Shown: piece by piece, positions 23,132 to 31,762 of the stretch | How positions within the stretch are numbered: the stretch's first letter is position 1 | How the letters are laid out: the number at the start of each line of letters is the position of its first letter | Assembly (NCBI RefSeq): GCF_029360665.1 | Contig: NZ_JARDUB010000001.1 | Coordinates: forward strand, 62,001 to 126,000 | From: Eudoraea chungangensis | GTDB taxonomy: Bacteria; Bacteroidota; Bacteroidia; Flavobacteriales; Flavobacteriaceae | DNA: 64,000 nt | Reading direction: 5' to 3' | Translations under genes and position numbers: made by a program | The notes under the pieces: model-generated | Told to the model about the DNA's origin: nothing | Database searches by the model: none | Seen by the model: only the letters and a program-made list of their open reading frames with translations

Positions 23132-24352
23132 TTATTGACTTATTAAATAATTGATTATCGCAGATTGAGTGTAATACATTTGCACCGATACGATTTGATT
23201 AATTTGAAATTTTAGTTGTAATTCTTGAATGTCTAGCACGTCGTTAAAATCTATTGTGCCCGTTTCGTAATTCTTTATCAGTATTTCTTCAGCATCCTTT
23301 GCTTGTTTTAAGTTTTTATCTTGAGTATTAAATTTTATACGTGCTTGATTGCGTTGTGATTTTGCTTTTGCGAAAGCAGTTTCTAACGTGTTTAACCGCT
23401 CGTTTTTTTGCGATGTTATTTCCTGTTGTCGCAACTTGTTCTGTTTGGAAACAGAACTATACTTATTATTGAAAATGGGAATGGAAAGTGTAACCATTGG
23501 CATCACTATATCCTTTCCGTTATCGTTAAAGTTCATCGCTGGTCGCTCTGCAACAGGAACATAGTCTAGCCCAAACCCTAGATTTGGCGCACTTTCCTTT
23601 TGATTCAAAAGTTCAGATTGTTCCACGGATTCATAGAGCTTATCATATTTCAGTAGTTCAGGATTGAGCGTCAATCTTTCATTGCTAAAAACAGGGTCTT
23701 CAACGGGAATTCTCATTTCTGGAACGACTTCCACGGCAGTACTTTCCTTCCGATTCAACAGGTTATTGAACACAGTTTGTTCGGCTAAATATTCTTCTTG
23801 TAAAACTTCCTTTTGTTGTTGCAGTTCGTTTTGACGGATTTGCAAACGCAATACATCCACAGCCGAAGCTTTACCAACTTCAACTGATGTCAATGCCAAC
23901 CGCTCGTAGGTTTGTAACAATTGGATATTGTCGTCCAGTACATTTTGTTTCGCCGTATTGGCATATAAATTGTAATACGATTGGGCAACTGAAAGTGCCA
24001 ATTTGCGTTTCGCAATGGCGATTTCTACAAATTCCGTTTCTGCCATTGAACTGGCATAATTTTCCCTTGCTGTAATCGTTCCGAACCAAGGCAACATCTG
24101 AGATATTGAAAAACGTGCACGTTGCGCACCCGTTCTGGTTTCTGGTTCGCTTACAAAATAGCCTGCGCTTATTTTGGTGTTTGGCAATGTATTGACCTCG
24201 TTTACCTTTTCACGGGCAATATTATACCGGAATTCATACGCTTGGATAACTGGATTGTTCGCCTCTGCTTCTTGAATATAGGATTGCAAATCTTGCGCTT
24301 TCGCGAAAGCGGAAACAAGCAAAAGGGATACTATAATTATTATATTTTTCAT
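23132..24352 (-). CDS. TolC-like outer-membrane factor (CusC role)
   Basis: The true start is the ATG at 24352, which overlaps the cusA stop as ATGA; a longer reading would run 190 bp into cusA. The product is 406 residues with signal peptide MKNIIIIVSLLLVSAFAKAQ. Two long-helix repeats of the outer-membrane efflux protein family follow, for example LQSYIQEAEANNPVIQAYE and later LNRKE, PNLGFGLDYVPV and the second helix pair. It should form the trimeric outer-membrane channel for the CusA/CusB-like complex. The operon thus has a separate channel gene, unlike the czc operon, where the channel is fused to the pump. Confidence 0.9.
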   Translation of the reverse strand: MKNIIIIVSLLLVSAFAKAQDLQSYIQEAEANNPVIQAYEFRYNIAREKVNEVNTLPNTKISAGYFVSEPETRTGAQRARFSISQMLPWFGTITARENYASSMAETEFVEIAIAKRKLALSVAQSYYNLYANTAKQNVLDDNIQLLQTYERLALTSVEVGKASAVDVLRLQIRQNELQQQKEVLQEEYLAEQTVFNNLLNRKESTAVEVVPEMRIPVEDPVFSNERLTLNPELLKYDKLYESVEQSELLNQKESAPNLGFGLDYVPVAERPAMNFNDNGKDIVMPMVTLSIPIFNNKYSSVSKQNKLRQQEITSQKNERLNTLETAFAKAKSQRNQARIKFNTQDKNLKQAKDAEEILIKNYETGTIDFNDVLDIQELQLKFQINQIVSVQMYYTQSAIINYLISQ

Positions 24353-27300
24353 TTGCTCGCTCGTTTTAATTGGAATTCTTTTTTCATACTGAATAGCACG
24401 GGAACAACAAACAGCGTAATCAATGCTATTAGCATCCCACCAAAACTTGGTATGGCCATAGGTATCATTATATCGCTTCCTCGACCCGTCGATGTCAAAA
24501 TCGGTAATAGGGCGAGTATCGTTGTTGCTGTTGTCATCAAACAAGGACGAATTCGCTTTTCGCCAGCTTCGACTATCGAATCACGAATTTCATTTTTGTT
24601 TTCCGGTGTATTGCGGTCAAATGTTTGTGTGAGGTAGGTCGCCATCACAACACCATCATCGGTAGCAATACCGAACAGCGCAATGAACCCAACCCAAACC
24701 GCTACACTTAGATTTATAGTATGCATCTGAAATAAATCCCGTAGGTTCTCACCAAAGAAATTGAAGTTTAAGAACCAATCTTGACCATAGAACCATATCA
24801 TTAGAAAACCACCTGCAAAAGCAACGGCAATTCCAGTAAACACCATTAGCGAAGTAGCTACGGAACGGAACTGGAAATAAAGAATCAAAAAGATAATTAT
24901 TAGTGCCAATGGAACAACCACGGACAATGTTTTCTCTGCACGTAATTGGTTCTCATACGTTCCCGTAAACTGATAGTTAATACCTTTTGGGACAGTTAAT
25001 TCACCACTATCGATTTTCTCTTTAATCAACGTTTGGGCATTTTCTACCACGTCCACTTCTGCAAAACCGTCCAGTTTATCAAAGAGAACATAACCCACTA
25101 AAAAGGTGTCCTCACTTTTTATGACCTGTGGTCCTTGTTCGTAACGAATATCCACCAACTCACCCAGAGGAACAGGATTTCCTTTTTCTACGGGGACATA
25201 AATATTCTTTAAGTCCGTAGGGTTTTCTCTTAGTTCACGAGGATAGCGCACACGTACTGCGTAGCGTTCCCGACCTTCAACAGTTTGAGTAAGCGGCATT
25301 CCACCGACGGCCACTTGCAAGATTTCCTGGACCTTCATTATTGATATGCCATACCGTGCAAGTTGTTCTCTATCAATATCAATAAGTAAATAAGGTTTTC
25401 CGACAATACGGTCGGCGAATACGGCTTGCTCTTTCACACCCTCTGCCTGTTTAAGAATGGCTTCGAGTTGCAATCCGAAATTCTCGATTTCACGCAAGTC
25501 CTGACCTTTTACCTTAATGCCCATAGGTGCACGCATACCCGTTTGCAACATTACCAATCGGGTTTCGATAGGTTGCAATTTGGGTGCAGATGTAATGCCA
25601 GGCAGCTTTGTAACCCGAACGATTTCATTCCAAATATCATCTGGACTTTCAATTTCTGGACGCCAATTTCGATAGTACTCGCCATCATCGTCAATAATCA
25701 ATTCATTCCTTGTAACCGTAGTTTGTAGCTGTGATGCTTCATAGTTTGCATTATTCTCAACTTCATTGTTAGGGTTGATGACCAGCTTGTCATTTGTTAA
25801 AACAAAAAGGCCATCATCGTTGACTTTGTACCGTTCTCGTTTTCCTTCTGAACCCATCATATATTCAGACTTATACTGAATAAGATTTTCGTACATCGAG
25901 AGCGGTGCAGGGTCAAGTGCGGATTCGGTTCTTCCAGATTTACCAACCACCGTTTTTATTTCGGGGATAGTGGCGACCGCCATATCCAATTGCTGTAAAA
26001 TTCTCTTGTTTTCTTCGACCCCAGCGTGCGGTAAAGATGTTGGCATCAACAGGAATGAACCCTCATTTAGTGAGGGCATAAATTCCTTACCTGTGTTCTG
26101 CATTATGAGAACGCCGAAAACTATTATAGTTGTTGGCACGGAAAGGAAGAGAAACTTATTGCGTAAAGCCCATCTTAAGATTCTTGTGTAATATCTGCGG
26201 AACACCCAAAATGTACCTAGCAGTCCGAAACAAACAACACTTACAAAAATGAGGTTCATTACAATGCTTCGGTCAAAACCTAATGGTCGCCAGTATTCAG
26301 CCAATAAAAAAACAATGGCTAAGGATGAAATGATGATGTTGACCAGATTAGCTTTCTTTTCGGTCAGCTTTCCTTGCAGTCCAGCAATTCCCGAAGCACC
26401 AAAGGCAACCAATATAAGACCTAACCAGTAGCCATATATCATTGCTATTATTCCCGCAACAATCAAAGAAATATTAAGGATGTATTTGAATGGATTTTTG
26501 AGGCTTTTCTTTCCGAATAAAAAGGCTGCAAATGGTGGGATTAAAAATAGTGCAACTATAATAGATGCCGTAAGTGCCATTGTTTTTGTGAAAGCTAATG
26601 GATGGAATAATTTTCCTTCAGCACCTACCATCGTAAAGACGGGGACAAAGCTAATAATGGTGGTTAGTACAGCTGTAAGAATTGCACCTGATACTTCTGC
26701 GGTAGCATTGTAAACCACGGTATTTATAGGCAGTTTGTTTCCTTCGGTATCGGTGTTTTCCATATCCAAATGCCTAATAATATTTTCGGAAAGGATTACA
26801 CCCACATCAACCATAGTACCTATGGCAATTGCTATTCCAGAAAGTGCTACGATGTTTGCATCTACATTGAAAAGTTTCATTGTTATAAAAACCATCAGTA
26901 CCGCAACGGGTAACAGCCCAGAAATTAAGATGGACGCTCTAAGGTTAAAGACCATTATGATGATTACAAGAATGGTAATCAGAATTTCTAGGGTTAGCGC
27001 CTCGTTTAGCGTACCTAAAGTTTCTTGAATAAGTTCGGTACGGTCATAAAACGGAACTATGGTAACTTGTGAAGTGCGACCATCAGCCAATTCTTTAGAC
27101 GGTAGTCCAGCACTTAAACCATTGATTTGGTCTTTTACATTGTTAATGACTTCCATAGGGTTTGCACCATATCTAGCCACGACCACACCGCCGACAACTT
27201 CCGCACCCTCTTTATCTAGGATACCACGTCTAGTAGCAGGTCCTAAATGGACTTTGCCAACATCTTTTATCCTGATAGAAGTGAAATCTTTAGAGGTAAC

Positions 27301-28095
27301 AACGGCATTTTCGATATCCGTAATGGACTTTACATAGCCCAATCCACGGACAAGATATTCGGCCTGATTCATTTCCAAAGTCTGGGCACCGATGTCTTGA
27401 TTGCTATGTTTAACAGCCTTTACAATATCAGTCAAACTAATGTTATACTGGCGCATCAATTCGGGATTTACGTCTACTTGATATTCCTGAACATAACCAC
27501 CAATAGAGGCAACTTCTGAAACACCGCTTGCCGATGACAGCGCATATTTCACATAGTAATCTTGAATGCTACGAAGTTCCTGTAAGTCCCATCCGCCTGT
27601 GACGTTACCATCTTTATCACGACCTTCTAGTGTGTACCAGAAAATCTGACCCAATCCCGTAGCATCAGGCCCTAACGCTGGGTTTATACCATCAGGCAAT
27701 AGGCCACTTGGTAGTGAGTTGAGTTTTTCAAGAATTCTACTTCGCGACCAATAAAACTCTATATCCTCTTCAAAAATTATATAGATGCTCGAAAATCCGA
27801 ACATCGAGGAACTTCTAATAGTTTTTACCCCTGGTATTCCCAACAGAGAAGTAGTAAGCGGATAGGTAATTTGGTCTTCAATATCCTGTGGGGAACGCCC
27901 TTGCCATTTGGTAAAGACGATTTGCTGATTTTCACCAATATCGGGTATGGCATCTACGGCCACGGGGTTACTTGGTAGAATACCAGTTTCCCAACCAAAA
28001 GGTGCATTAACAATACCCCAACCCACAAATAGAGCGAGCATCAGTACGGCAACGAGTTTATTTTCGATTAAAAATTTTATGCTTTTATTGAGCAT
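24349..28095 (-). CDS. cusA: CusA-type RND copper/silver efflux pump, enlarged
   Basis: A 1248-residue inner-membrane RND pump. The fourth-helix motif IAIAIGTMVDVGVILSEN resembles the Cu(I)/Ag(I) subgroup of heavy-metal RND pumps and differs from the zinc-type motif of the czcA gene. It is about 200 residues longer than usual. Two insertions explain this: residues about 530-660 carry extra hydrophobic segments (starting LFGKKSLKNPFKYIL) between membrane helices 6 and 7, and about 742-825 is a charged periplasmic insert (YKVNDDGLFVL to NWRPEIESPDD). Both occur in-frame without repeats. It works with CusB and the TolC-like protein to move periplasmic metal out of the cell. The stop overlaps the tolC-like start. 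Confidence 0.93.
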   Translation of the reverse strand: MLNKSIKFLIENKLVAVLMLALFVGWGIVNAPFGWETGILPSNPVAVDAIPDIGENQQIVFTKWQGRSPQDIEDQITYPLTTSLLGIPGVKTIRSSSMFGFSSIYIIFEEDIEFYWSRSRILEKLNSLPSGLLPDGINPALGPDATGLGQIFWYTLEGRDKDGNVTGGWDLQELRSIQDYYVKYALSSASGVSEVASIGGYVQEYQVDVNPELMRQYNISLTDIVKAVKHSNQDIGAQTLEMNQAEYLVRGLGYVKSITDIENAVVTSKDFTSIRIKDVGKVHLGPATRRGILDKEGAEVVGGVVVARYGANPMEVINNVKDQINGLSAGLPSKELADGRTSQVTIVPFYDRTELIQETLGTLNEALTLEILITILVIIIMVFNLRASILISGLLPVAVLMVFITMKLFNVDANIVALSGIAIAIGTMVDVGVILSENIIRHLDMENTDTEGNKLPINTVVYNATAEVSGAILTAVLTTIISFVPVFTMVGAEGKLFHPLAFTKTMALTASIIVALFLIPPFAAFLFGKKSLKNPFKYILNISLIVAGIIAMIYGYWLGLILVAFGASGIAGLQGKLTEKKANLVNIIISSLAIVFLLAEYWRPLGFDRSIVMNLIFVSVVCFGLLGTFWVFRRYYTRILRWALRNKFLFLSVPTTIIVFGVLIMQNTGKEFMPSLNEGSFLLMPTSLPHAGVEENKRILQQLDMAVATIPEIKTVVGKSGRTESALDPAPLSMYENLIQYKSEYMMGSEGKRERYKVNDDGLFVLTNDKLVINPNNEVENNANYEASQLQTTVTRNELIIDDDGEYYRNWRPEIESPDDIWNEIVRVTKLPGITSAPKLQPIETRLVMLQTGMRAPMGIKVKGQDLREIENFGLQLEAILKQAEGVKEQAVFADRIVGKPYLLIDIDREQLARYGISIMKVQEILQVAVGGMPLTQTVEGRERYAVRVRYPRELRENPTDLKNIYVPVEKGNPVPLGELVDIRYEQGPQVIKSEDTFLVGYVLFDKLDGFAEVDVVENAQTLIKEKIDSGELTVPKGINYQFTGTYENQLRAEKTLSVVVPLALIIIFLILYFQFRSVATSLMVFTGIAVAFAGGFLMIWFYGQDWFLNFNFFGENLRDLFQMHTINLSVAVWVGFIALFGIATDDGVVMATYLTQTFDRNTPENKNEIRDSIVEAGEKRIRPCLMTTATTILALLPILTSTGRGSDIMIPMAIPSFGGMLIALITLFVVPVLFSMKKEFQLKRASK

Positions 28096-28107
28096 ATAGA
28101 ATGATAA

Positions 28108-28210
28108 TTAGACAGTTATACAAAAGGTGGTTTGATGTGATTCTGAAAAAAGAACACAACGAAACGAGCCCAAAACGGAAATACCGCAGGGCGAATAGTT
28201 TACTGTCTAA
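28108..28210 (-). other. Structured spacer between the HYC_CC_PP gene and cusA
   Basis: TTAGACAGT (28108-28116) and ACTGTCTAA (28202-28210) are perfect 9-bp inverted repeats that enclose 85 bp. On the minus strand the enclosed RNA also has GCCC/GGGC pairing around a CGG/CCG hairpin close to the 5' arm. The block lies directly after the small-gene stop and 13 bp before the cusA start. It may be an RNA control element or a very small inserted repeat. Pairing was found by eye. Confidence 0.5.
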
Positions 28211-28213
28211 AAA

Positions 28214-28633
28214 TCAAATTAAATATGTCTCGTAAAGAGTTTGAATGTCCCGTTCGACAAAGGGGGGCGAATAATGCTTAAAAGGAACGATATTTTCATC
28301 CAGACCTTCAAAACGATTTATGTAAGTGTAGAAAAATGTGGCAACAAAAGTTTGCTGCTCAAAAGTTAGTTTATCAAATGAAGTTTTTAATTCGTCGTTA
28401 CCTTCTTTTACAATCTGTTGGTCAGTACAACAATCTTTTTCAGTCATTATGGGATTTTCACAACTTTTAGTAGGTTGTGCTTTTTCCATACCACAACTTT
28501 CTGCTTTAGTAAATACCGAAAAGTCAACTAAAGAATCCCCACAATAATGCATATCAACCGTGAATGACATCGTAGTAAACAATACTACAAAAGCCATCAA
28601 AACGGATAATATTTTATGGAAAATCTGCTTCAT
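28214..28633 (-). CDS. HYC_CC_PP-family small exported protein
   Basis: Start chosen at ATG 28633 (MKQIFHKILSV), giving about 139 residues; the longer reading crosses the promoter box. A signal peptide or membrane anchor covers residues 1-27. The conserved marks that name the family are all present: MHYCGD, CC in KDCCTDQ and PP in HYSPPFVERD near the C-terminus. Additional Cys and Met (SCGME, SCENPIM) may bind copper. It heads the copper operon, as the DUF6660-like protein heads the czc operon. The function is unknown; a periplasmic metal-binding role is inferred from ligands and position. Confidence 0.85.
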   Translation of the reverse strand: MKQIFHKILSVLMAFVVLFTTMSFTVDMHYCGDSLVDFSVFTKAESCGMEKAQPTKSCENPIMTEKDCCTDQQIVKEGNDELKTSFDKLTFEQQTFVATFFYTYINRFEGLDENIVPFKHYSPPFVERDIQTLYETYLI

Positions 28634-28640
28634 TATTGTG

Positions 28641-28648
28641 CAAAGGTA
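28641..28648 (-). promoter_or_regulatory. -7 promoter box of the copper operon
   Basis: TACCTTTG on the minus strand matches TAnnTTTG and ends seven bases before the ATG at 28633, so the mRNA would have almost no leader. The -33 element is weak: a TTG lies in the AT-rich stretch about 13-14 bases upstream, closer than usual. This may reflect a promoter that needs an activator. Confidence 0.5.
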
Positions 28649-28790
28649 CAAAAATTTAACAATTTTTATTAGGATTAACAGAACTTTAATTTCGCTTGAA
28701 CCCCCTTTTTAACCTCTGATTAGCTATTCTAGCAAGGGTATTTTGATTCAATAATAGTAGTCAAACAAAGAGTAAATCGAAAAATTATAA

Positions 28791-29996
28791 TTAAAAATTC
28801 ACCACACTATCCAAAGCATCATCGGCATCTTTATGGATGAAGTTGGCTTGGTAACGTATGGTAGTTGTCACCGAAGAATGGCGATATAATTTTTGTAGCA
28901 TTTGAATCGGGATTTTATCCCCAGATATATTTCCAAAACTATGCCTTGCGATGTGCATACTTATATTTTTCTTTATACCTAACTTTTTGGCAGCAATCTT
29001 TAGTCTTCTATTTAGATTCCTTGTAATTGATTGCGTTCTTTTTGATACTTCTTCTGTATCATTAAGATTCACACCGCTTAACTGCGGAAATATTAGACCA
29101 TTATTGTCCGAATCGTTCTTGTAAGTTTCAAATATTTCAATCGCCTTTTCGGGTATTTTAAGAGAAACAAGCTTGCTGTTTTTGTTCATACGATATAGTA
29201 ATCTACCATCATTAAAATCAGACCATTTTAACTGTAAAACATCACCGACGCGAATGCCTGCAAAATAAAAACTGACAAGCCAAATATGAATTGCTTTCTG
29301 TTGTGCTTCGGTTATATCTTTTGCATTTTCGAGCTTTTGGATTTCCTCAGCAGTAAAACCAATCTTTTGAGATTCTGGAATTCTTATGGTCATTTTACCT
29401 TTTCCAAAAGGATATAAACCTCTGTCAGTAATAGATTCAGAAATAGCTAAATTGTAAATGGTTCGTATAAGAATCAGATAATTTACAACCGTTCTGGGCG
29501 ATAGGTTTTTATGATGTAATAAGTATGTTTCAAACTTTTTTAGGATTGCAACGTTGAGCTCATTAAAAGGAAGTGACTCTTTACCTAAAAATTCTTTAAG
29601 CTTTTTTAATCGACCAAATTCAGTATCGTATTGATGATGTTTATTTCTATTTTTAAGATTTTGAAGATGCATATCTGCAACCGAAAAAAAATCAAAACCT
29701 TTCTTTTCAATAATTTTATTTCTAATTTCTGATACTGTTTGATATTCTGGTTTCATTTCAGATTTCAGAACCTTATCATTTGCTTCAGCAACTTTAGTAG
29801 TGATGAAATTATTTAGAACTTTCGCATTAGGATGGGATTTCCTGATATTACGATTTTTTTCATCCCAAAATTTTTCATCGATATACTGACCCGTGTTTAA
29901 GAAAGTACTTTTGCGGTCTTTTGTAATTCGAATAGCAATAGGGAACTGTCCAGCTCTATTCTTTTTTCTTCTTATAACTGCTCTTATTGTTGCCAT
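28791..29996 (-). CDS. Tyrosine recombinase (integrase) of the mobile element
   Basis: Start chosen at ATG 29996 (MATIRAVIRRKKN), because the upstream extension runs through AT-rich direct repeats. The 401-residue protein has an N-terminal arm-binding part (to about residue 85), a SAM-like core-binding domain (about 95-205) and a catalytic domain. Active-site residues can be seen: Arg in GIRVGDVLQLKW, Lys in NSKLVSLKI, HIARHSF (H-x-x-R), His in LYRHSS and the nucleophile Tyr in TTIRYQ. It resembles integrases of Bacteroidota conjugative transposons. The gene lies 170 bp from the tRNA-Met fragment and reads away from it, as expected for an integrase at an element end. Confidence 0.93.
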   Translation of the reverse strand: MATIRAVIRRKKNRAGQFPIAIRITKDRKSTFLNTGQYIDEKFWDEKNRNIRKSHPNAKVLNNFITTKVAEANDKVLKSEMKPEYQTVSEIRNKIIEKKGFDFFSVADMHLQNLKNRNKHHQYDTEFGRLKKLKEFLGKESLPFNELNVAILKKFETYLLHHKNLSPRTVVNYLILIRTIYNLAISESITDRGLYPFGKGKMTIRIPESQKIGFTAEEIQKLENAKDITEAQQKAIHIWLVSFYFAGIRVGDVLQLKWSDFNDGRLLYRMNKNSKLVSLKIPEKAIEIFETYKNDSDNNGLIFPQLSGVNLNDTEEVSKRTQSITRNLNRRLKIAAKKLGIKKNISMHIARHSFGNISGDKIPIQMLQKLYRHSSVTTTIRYQANFIHKDADDALDSVVNF

Positions 29997-30041
29997 ATTG
30001 AAATTAATAAAATAAATCAGGTTATAAAGATAATCATTTTG

Positions 30042-30062
30042 GGTACAACATAGGTACAACAT
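30042..30062. repeat. Tandem 10-bp repeat upstream of the integrase
   Basis: GGTACAACAT occurs twice (30042-30051 and 30053-30062) with one base between, an 11-bp period that puts both on the same face of the helix. It lies between the integrase start and the attachment site, where arm-type integrase or excisionase sites are expected. Confidence 0.5.
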
Positions 30063-30167
30063 TTGTTGATTTTGTTTGATATCATTTGATGCTAAATCAT
30101 ATTGAATGTTAATTAAATCATTGTATATCAGTATATTTGTATTACTTTAACACATAAGTATCAAAAA

Positions 30168-30210
30168 CTCATAACCCGAAGGTCGCTGGTTCGAGTCCAG
30201 TCCCCGCTAC
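30168..30210 (+). other. Attachment site: 3' fragment of a tRNA-Met gene
   Basis: The sequence begins in the anticodon loop (CTCATAA, anticodon CAT at 30170-30172) and continues through the variable loop, a T-arm with GGTTCGAGTCC and the acceptor strand CCCCGCTA. The 5' half is missing: nothing upstream can pair as GCGGGG acceptor or form a D-arm. This is what remains when an element inserts into a tRNA and restores the complete gene at its other end. Everything to the right is chromosomal flank. Confidence 0.85.
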
Positions 30211-30216
30211 AAAGAA

Positions 30217-30246
30217 AGCCGCTAACAAGACTTAGCGGCTTTTTCT
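30217..30246 (+). terminator. Rho-independent terminator after the tRNA fragment
   Basis: A perfect 9-bp stem AGCCGCTAA / TTAGCGGCT with a 6-base loop is followed by TTTTCTTT. It probably ended the original tRNA-Met transcript and now stands beside its fragment. The rest of the 30247-30536 stretch shows no gene. Confidence 0.85.
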
Positions 30247-30536
30247 TTATATAAAAGGGAAGTTTGCTTCAACTATGAAGTAAAGAAAAAGACAAAACTA
30301 AGCAAGGTATAGTGGAAGGCTTTTTTGTAAAGCCCCCTCGAGGCCAGTTCTGAGAAAACACAAGTAAGCATTTTAGTCTCCGCTGTAAATAAATCCTATA
30401 ATACGGATGACATACTCGTCAAATAATTGAACAAAATTTAATGAAGACTTAGAAATTTCTTATATTCAATGGATTCTGTGAAGACGGCCAGCTTCTTATC
30501 ACAAACCCATCAAACAGTTTTAAAATAAATCTCAAC

Positions 30537-31025
30537 ATGAATCTGCTTATTTTTCTTCTTGCATTCATCTTTTGCAGTCATTTATATGCTCAGGAAGAAA
30601 GAAATAAGGGAGCCTCTTTTGTACGAGTATATGACCTAAATGGAACAAAACTATCCAAAGGAAGAATCCTCCAACTGACAGACTCTTCTATGGTTATTGT
30701 TACCAAAGACAATTCGTTAACGATTAAAGTTTCGAAGATTGGTTCCATAAAAACCAAGCGATCTGCGGGGCATAATATCCTCGTGGGTGCCACTATAGGA
30801 GTTGGAACAGGCGCTATTTTGGGGTTGGCTTCAGGAGGTGAAAATGAATGGTGGGGGAAGGGGGAAGGCGCAGGTGGTTTTGGACTAGCCTTCGGTCTAA
30901 TGGGCGCTGGAATAGGGGCAATAACTGCGATTTTTAAAAATGATATATTATATCCCATAGCAGGAAATCTTTCTAATTGGAAGGCCTTTAAAGAAGCGTT
31001 TGAAGCAGAAGCAATAGAGAAATAA
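30537..31025 (+). CDS. Exported protein of unknown function with glycine-rich hydrophobic C-terminal region
   Basis: A 162-residue protein with signal peptide MNLLIFLLAFIFCSHLYAQ. Residues 27-75 look like a small beta domain (FVRVYDLNGTKLSKGRILQL; TIKVSKIGSIKTKR). Two Gly/Ala-rich hydrophobic stretches follow, about 80-100 (ILVGATIGVGTGAILGLA) and 112-133 (GFGLAFGLMGAGIGAITAI), like membrane-inserting hairpins. I do not recognise a named family. It is the first gene to the right of the integrated element and is transcribed on its own. Confidence 0.8.
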   Translation: MNLLIFLLAFIFCSHLYAQEERNKGASFVRVYDLNGTKLSKGRILQLTDSSMVIVTKDNSLTIKVSKIGSIKTKRSAGHNILVGATIGVGTGAILGLASGGENEWWGKGEGAGGFGLAFGLMGAGIGAITAIFKNDILYPIAGNLSNWKAFKEAFEAEAIEK

Positions 31026-31134
31026 CTCACGAATGCTAAAGATACAAACACGTAGTGCTTCATAAAGAAAAACGAAACTTATGAAAAAAGGATAGCCGTA
31101 AACCAACCAAAGCAGGTAGTAAACAAATAGAATT

Positions 31135-31653
31135 ATGAAAGAAATAAACAACCGATTAACTTTTCTCGCTACACTTTTTGTGTTGACCTTTGGATTTCAA
31201 AGTTGCGAACAAAAACAAAATGAAGAAACTAAAGGAATGGAAAAAGAAATAGTTGCTGAATCCGTAAAACCTGAATATTTTCTATTGCGTCCAGAAGTAG
31301 AAAAAGCATACGGATATTCACACGCCGTGAAAATTGGGAATAGCATTAAGATTTCTGGAGCAGTAAGTATGGACCACAAAGGAAATCCAACTGCTGTTGG
31401 CGATATAGAACAGCAGATAAAAAACTGTTATGCTGATTTGGAAAAAATATTAAAACACTTTGGTTGCACATTTGACAATGTTGTAAAAGAAGATATTTTC
31501 ACAACTGATATGGCACAAATGCTTGAAAAATCAGCATATCGCACTGAAATTTATAAAAATGGATTTCCAACTGGTTCTTGGCTTGAAGTAAAAGGATTGG
31601 CATTACCTGAATTTATGGTTGAAATAGAACTTGAAGTACACAAATCTCAATAA
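31135..31653 (+). CDS. RidA-family lipoprotein
   Basis: A 172-residue protein whose residues 45-172 match the RidA/YjgF family, which hydrolyses reactive enamine or imine intermediates: YSHAVKIGNSIKISGAVS, VGDIEQQIKNCYADLEKIL, then FDNVVKEDIFTTDM and the closing FMVEIELEVHKS. Unlike the usual cytoplasmic form, an N-terminal lipoprotein signal with GFQSC (Cys about 24) is present, so it should sit on a membrane facing the periplasm. The conserved Arg near the C-terminus (canonical RxxVEV site) is replaced in LPEFMVEI, which suggests a different or lost deaminase activity. Confidence 0.85.
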   Translation: MKEINNRLTFLATLFVLTFGFQSCEQKQNEETKGMEKEIVAESVKPEYFLLRPEVEKAYGYSHAVKIGNSIKISGAVSMDHKGNPTAVGDIEQQIKNCYADLEKILKHFGCTFDNVVKEDIFTTDMAQMLEKSAYRTEIYKNGFPTGSWLEVKGLALPEFMVEIELEVHKSQ

Positions 31654-31762
31654 AAGTACTTACGAAATTCGAACAAAATTCAGTGATGCAATTCTTTTTT
31701 TGTTTTTCTTTATCATTTAACAACTACTAATAGTTCAGACCGTTGCGTGCAATTTGAAACTA

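Noticed and set aside
24353-24544. N-terminal extension of the tolC-like protein
   Set aside because: It would overlap the end of cusA by about 190 bp and lacks a signal peptide; the ATG at 24352 gives one directly.
30134-30210. Complete tRNA-Met gene
   Set aside because: Only the anticodon loop, T-arm and 3' acceptor strand are present. No upstream sequence can form the 5' acceptor strand or D-arm, so it was called as an attachment-site fragment.
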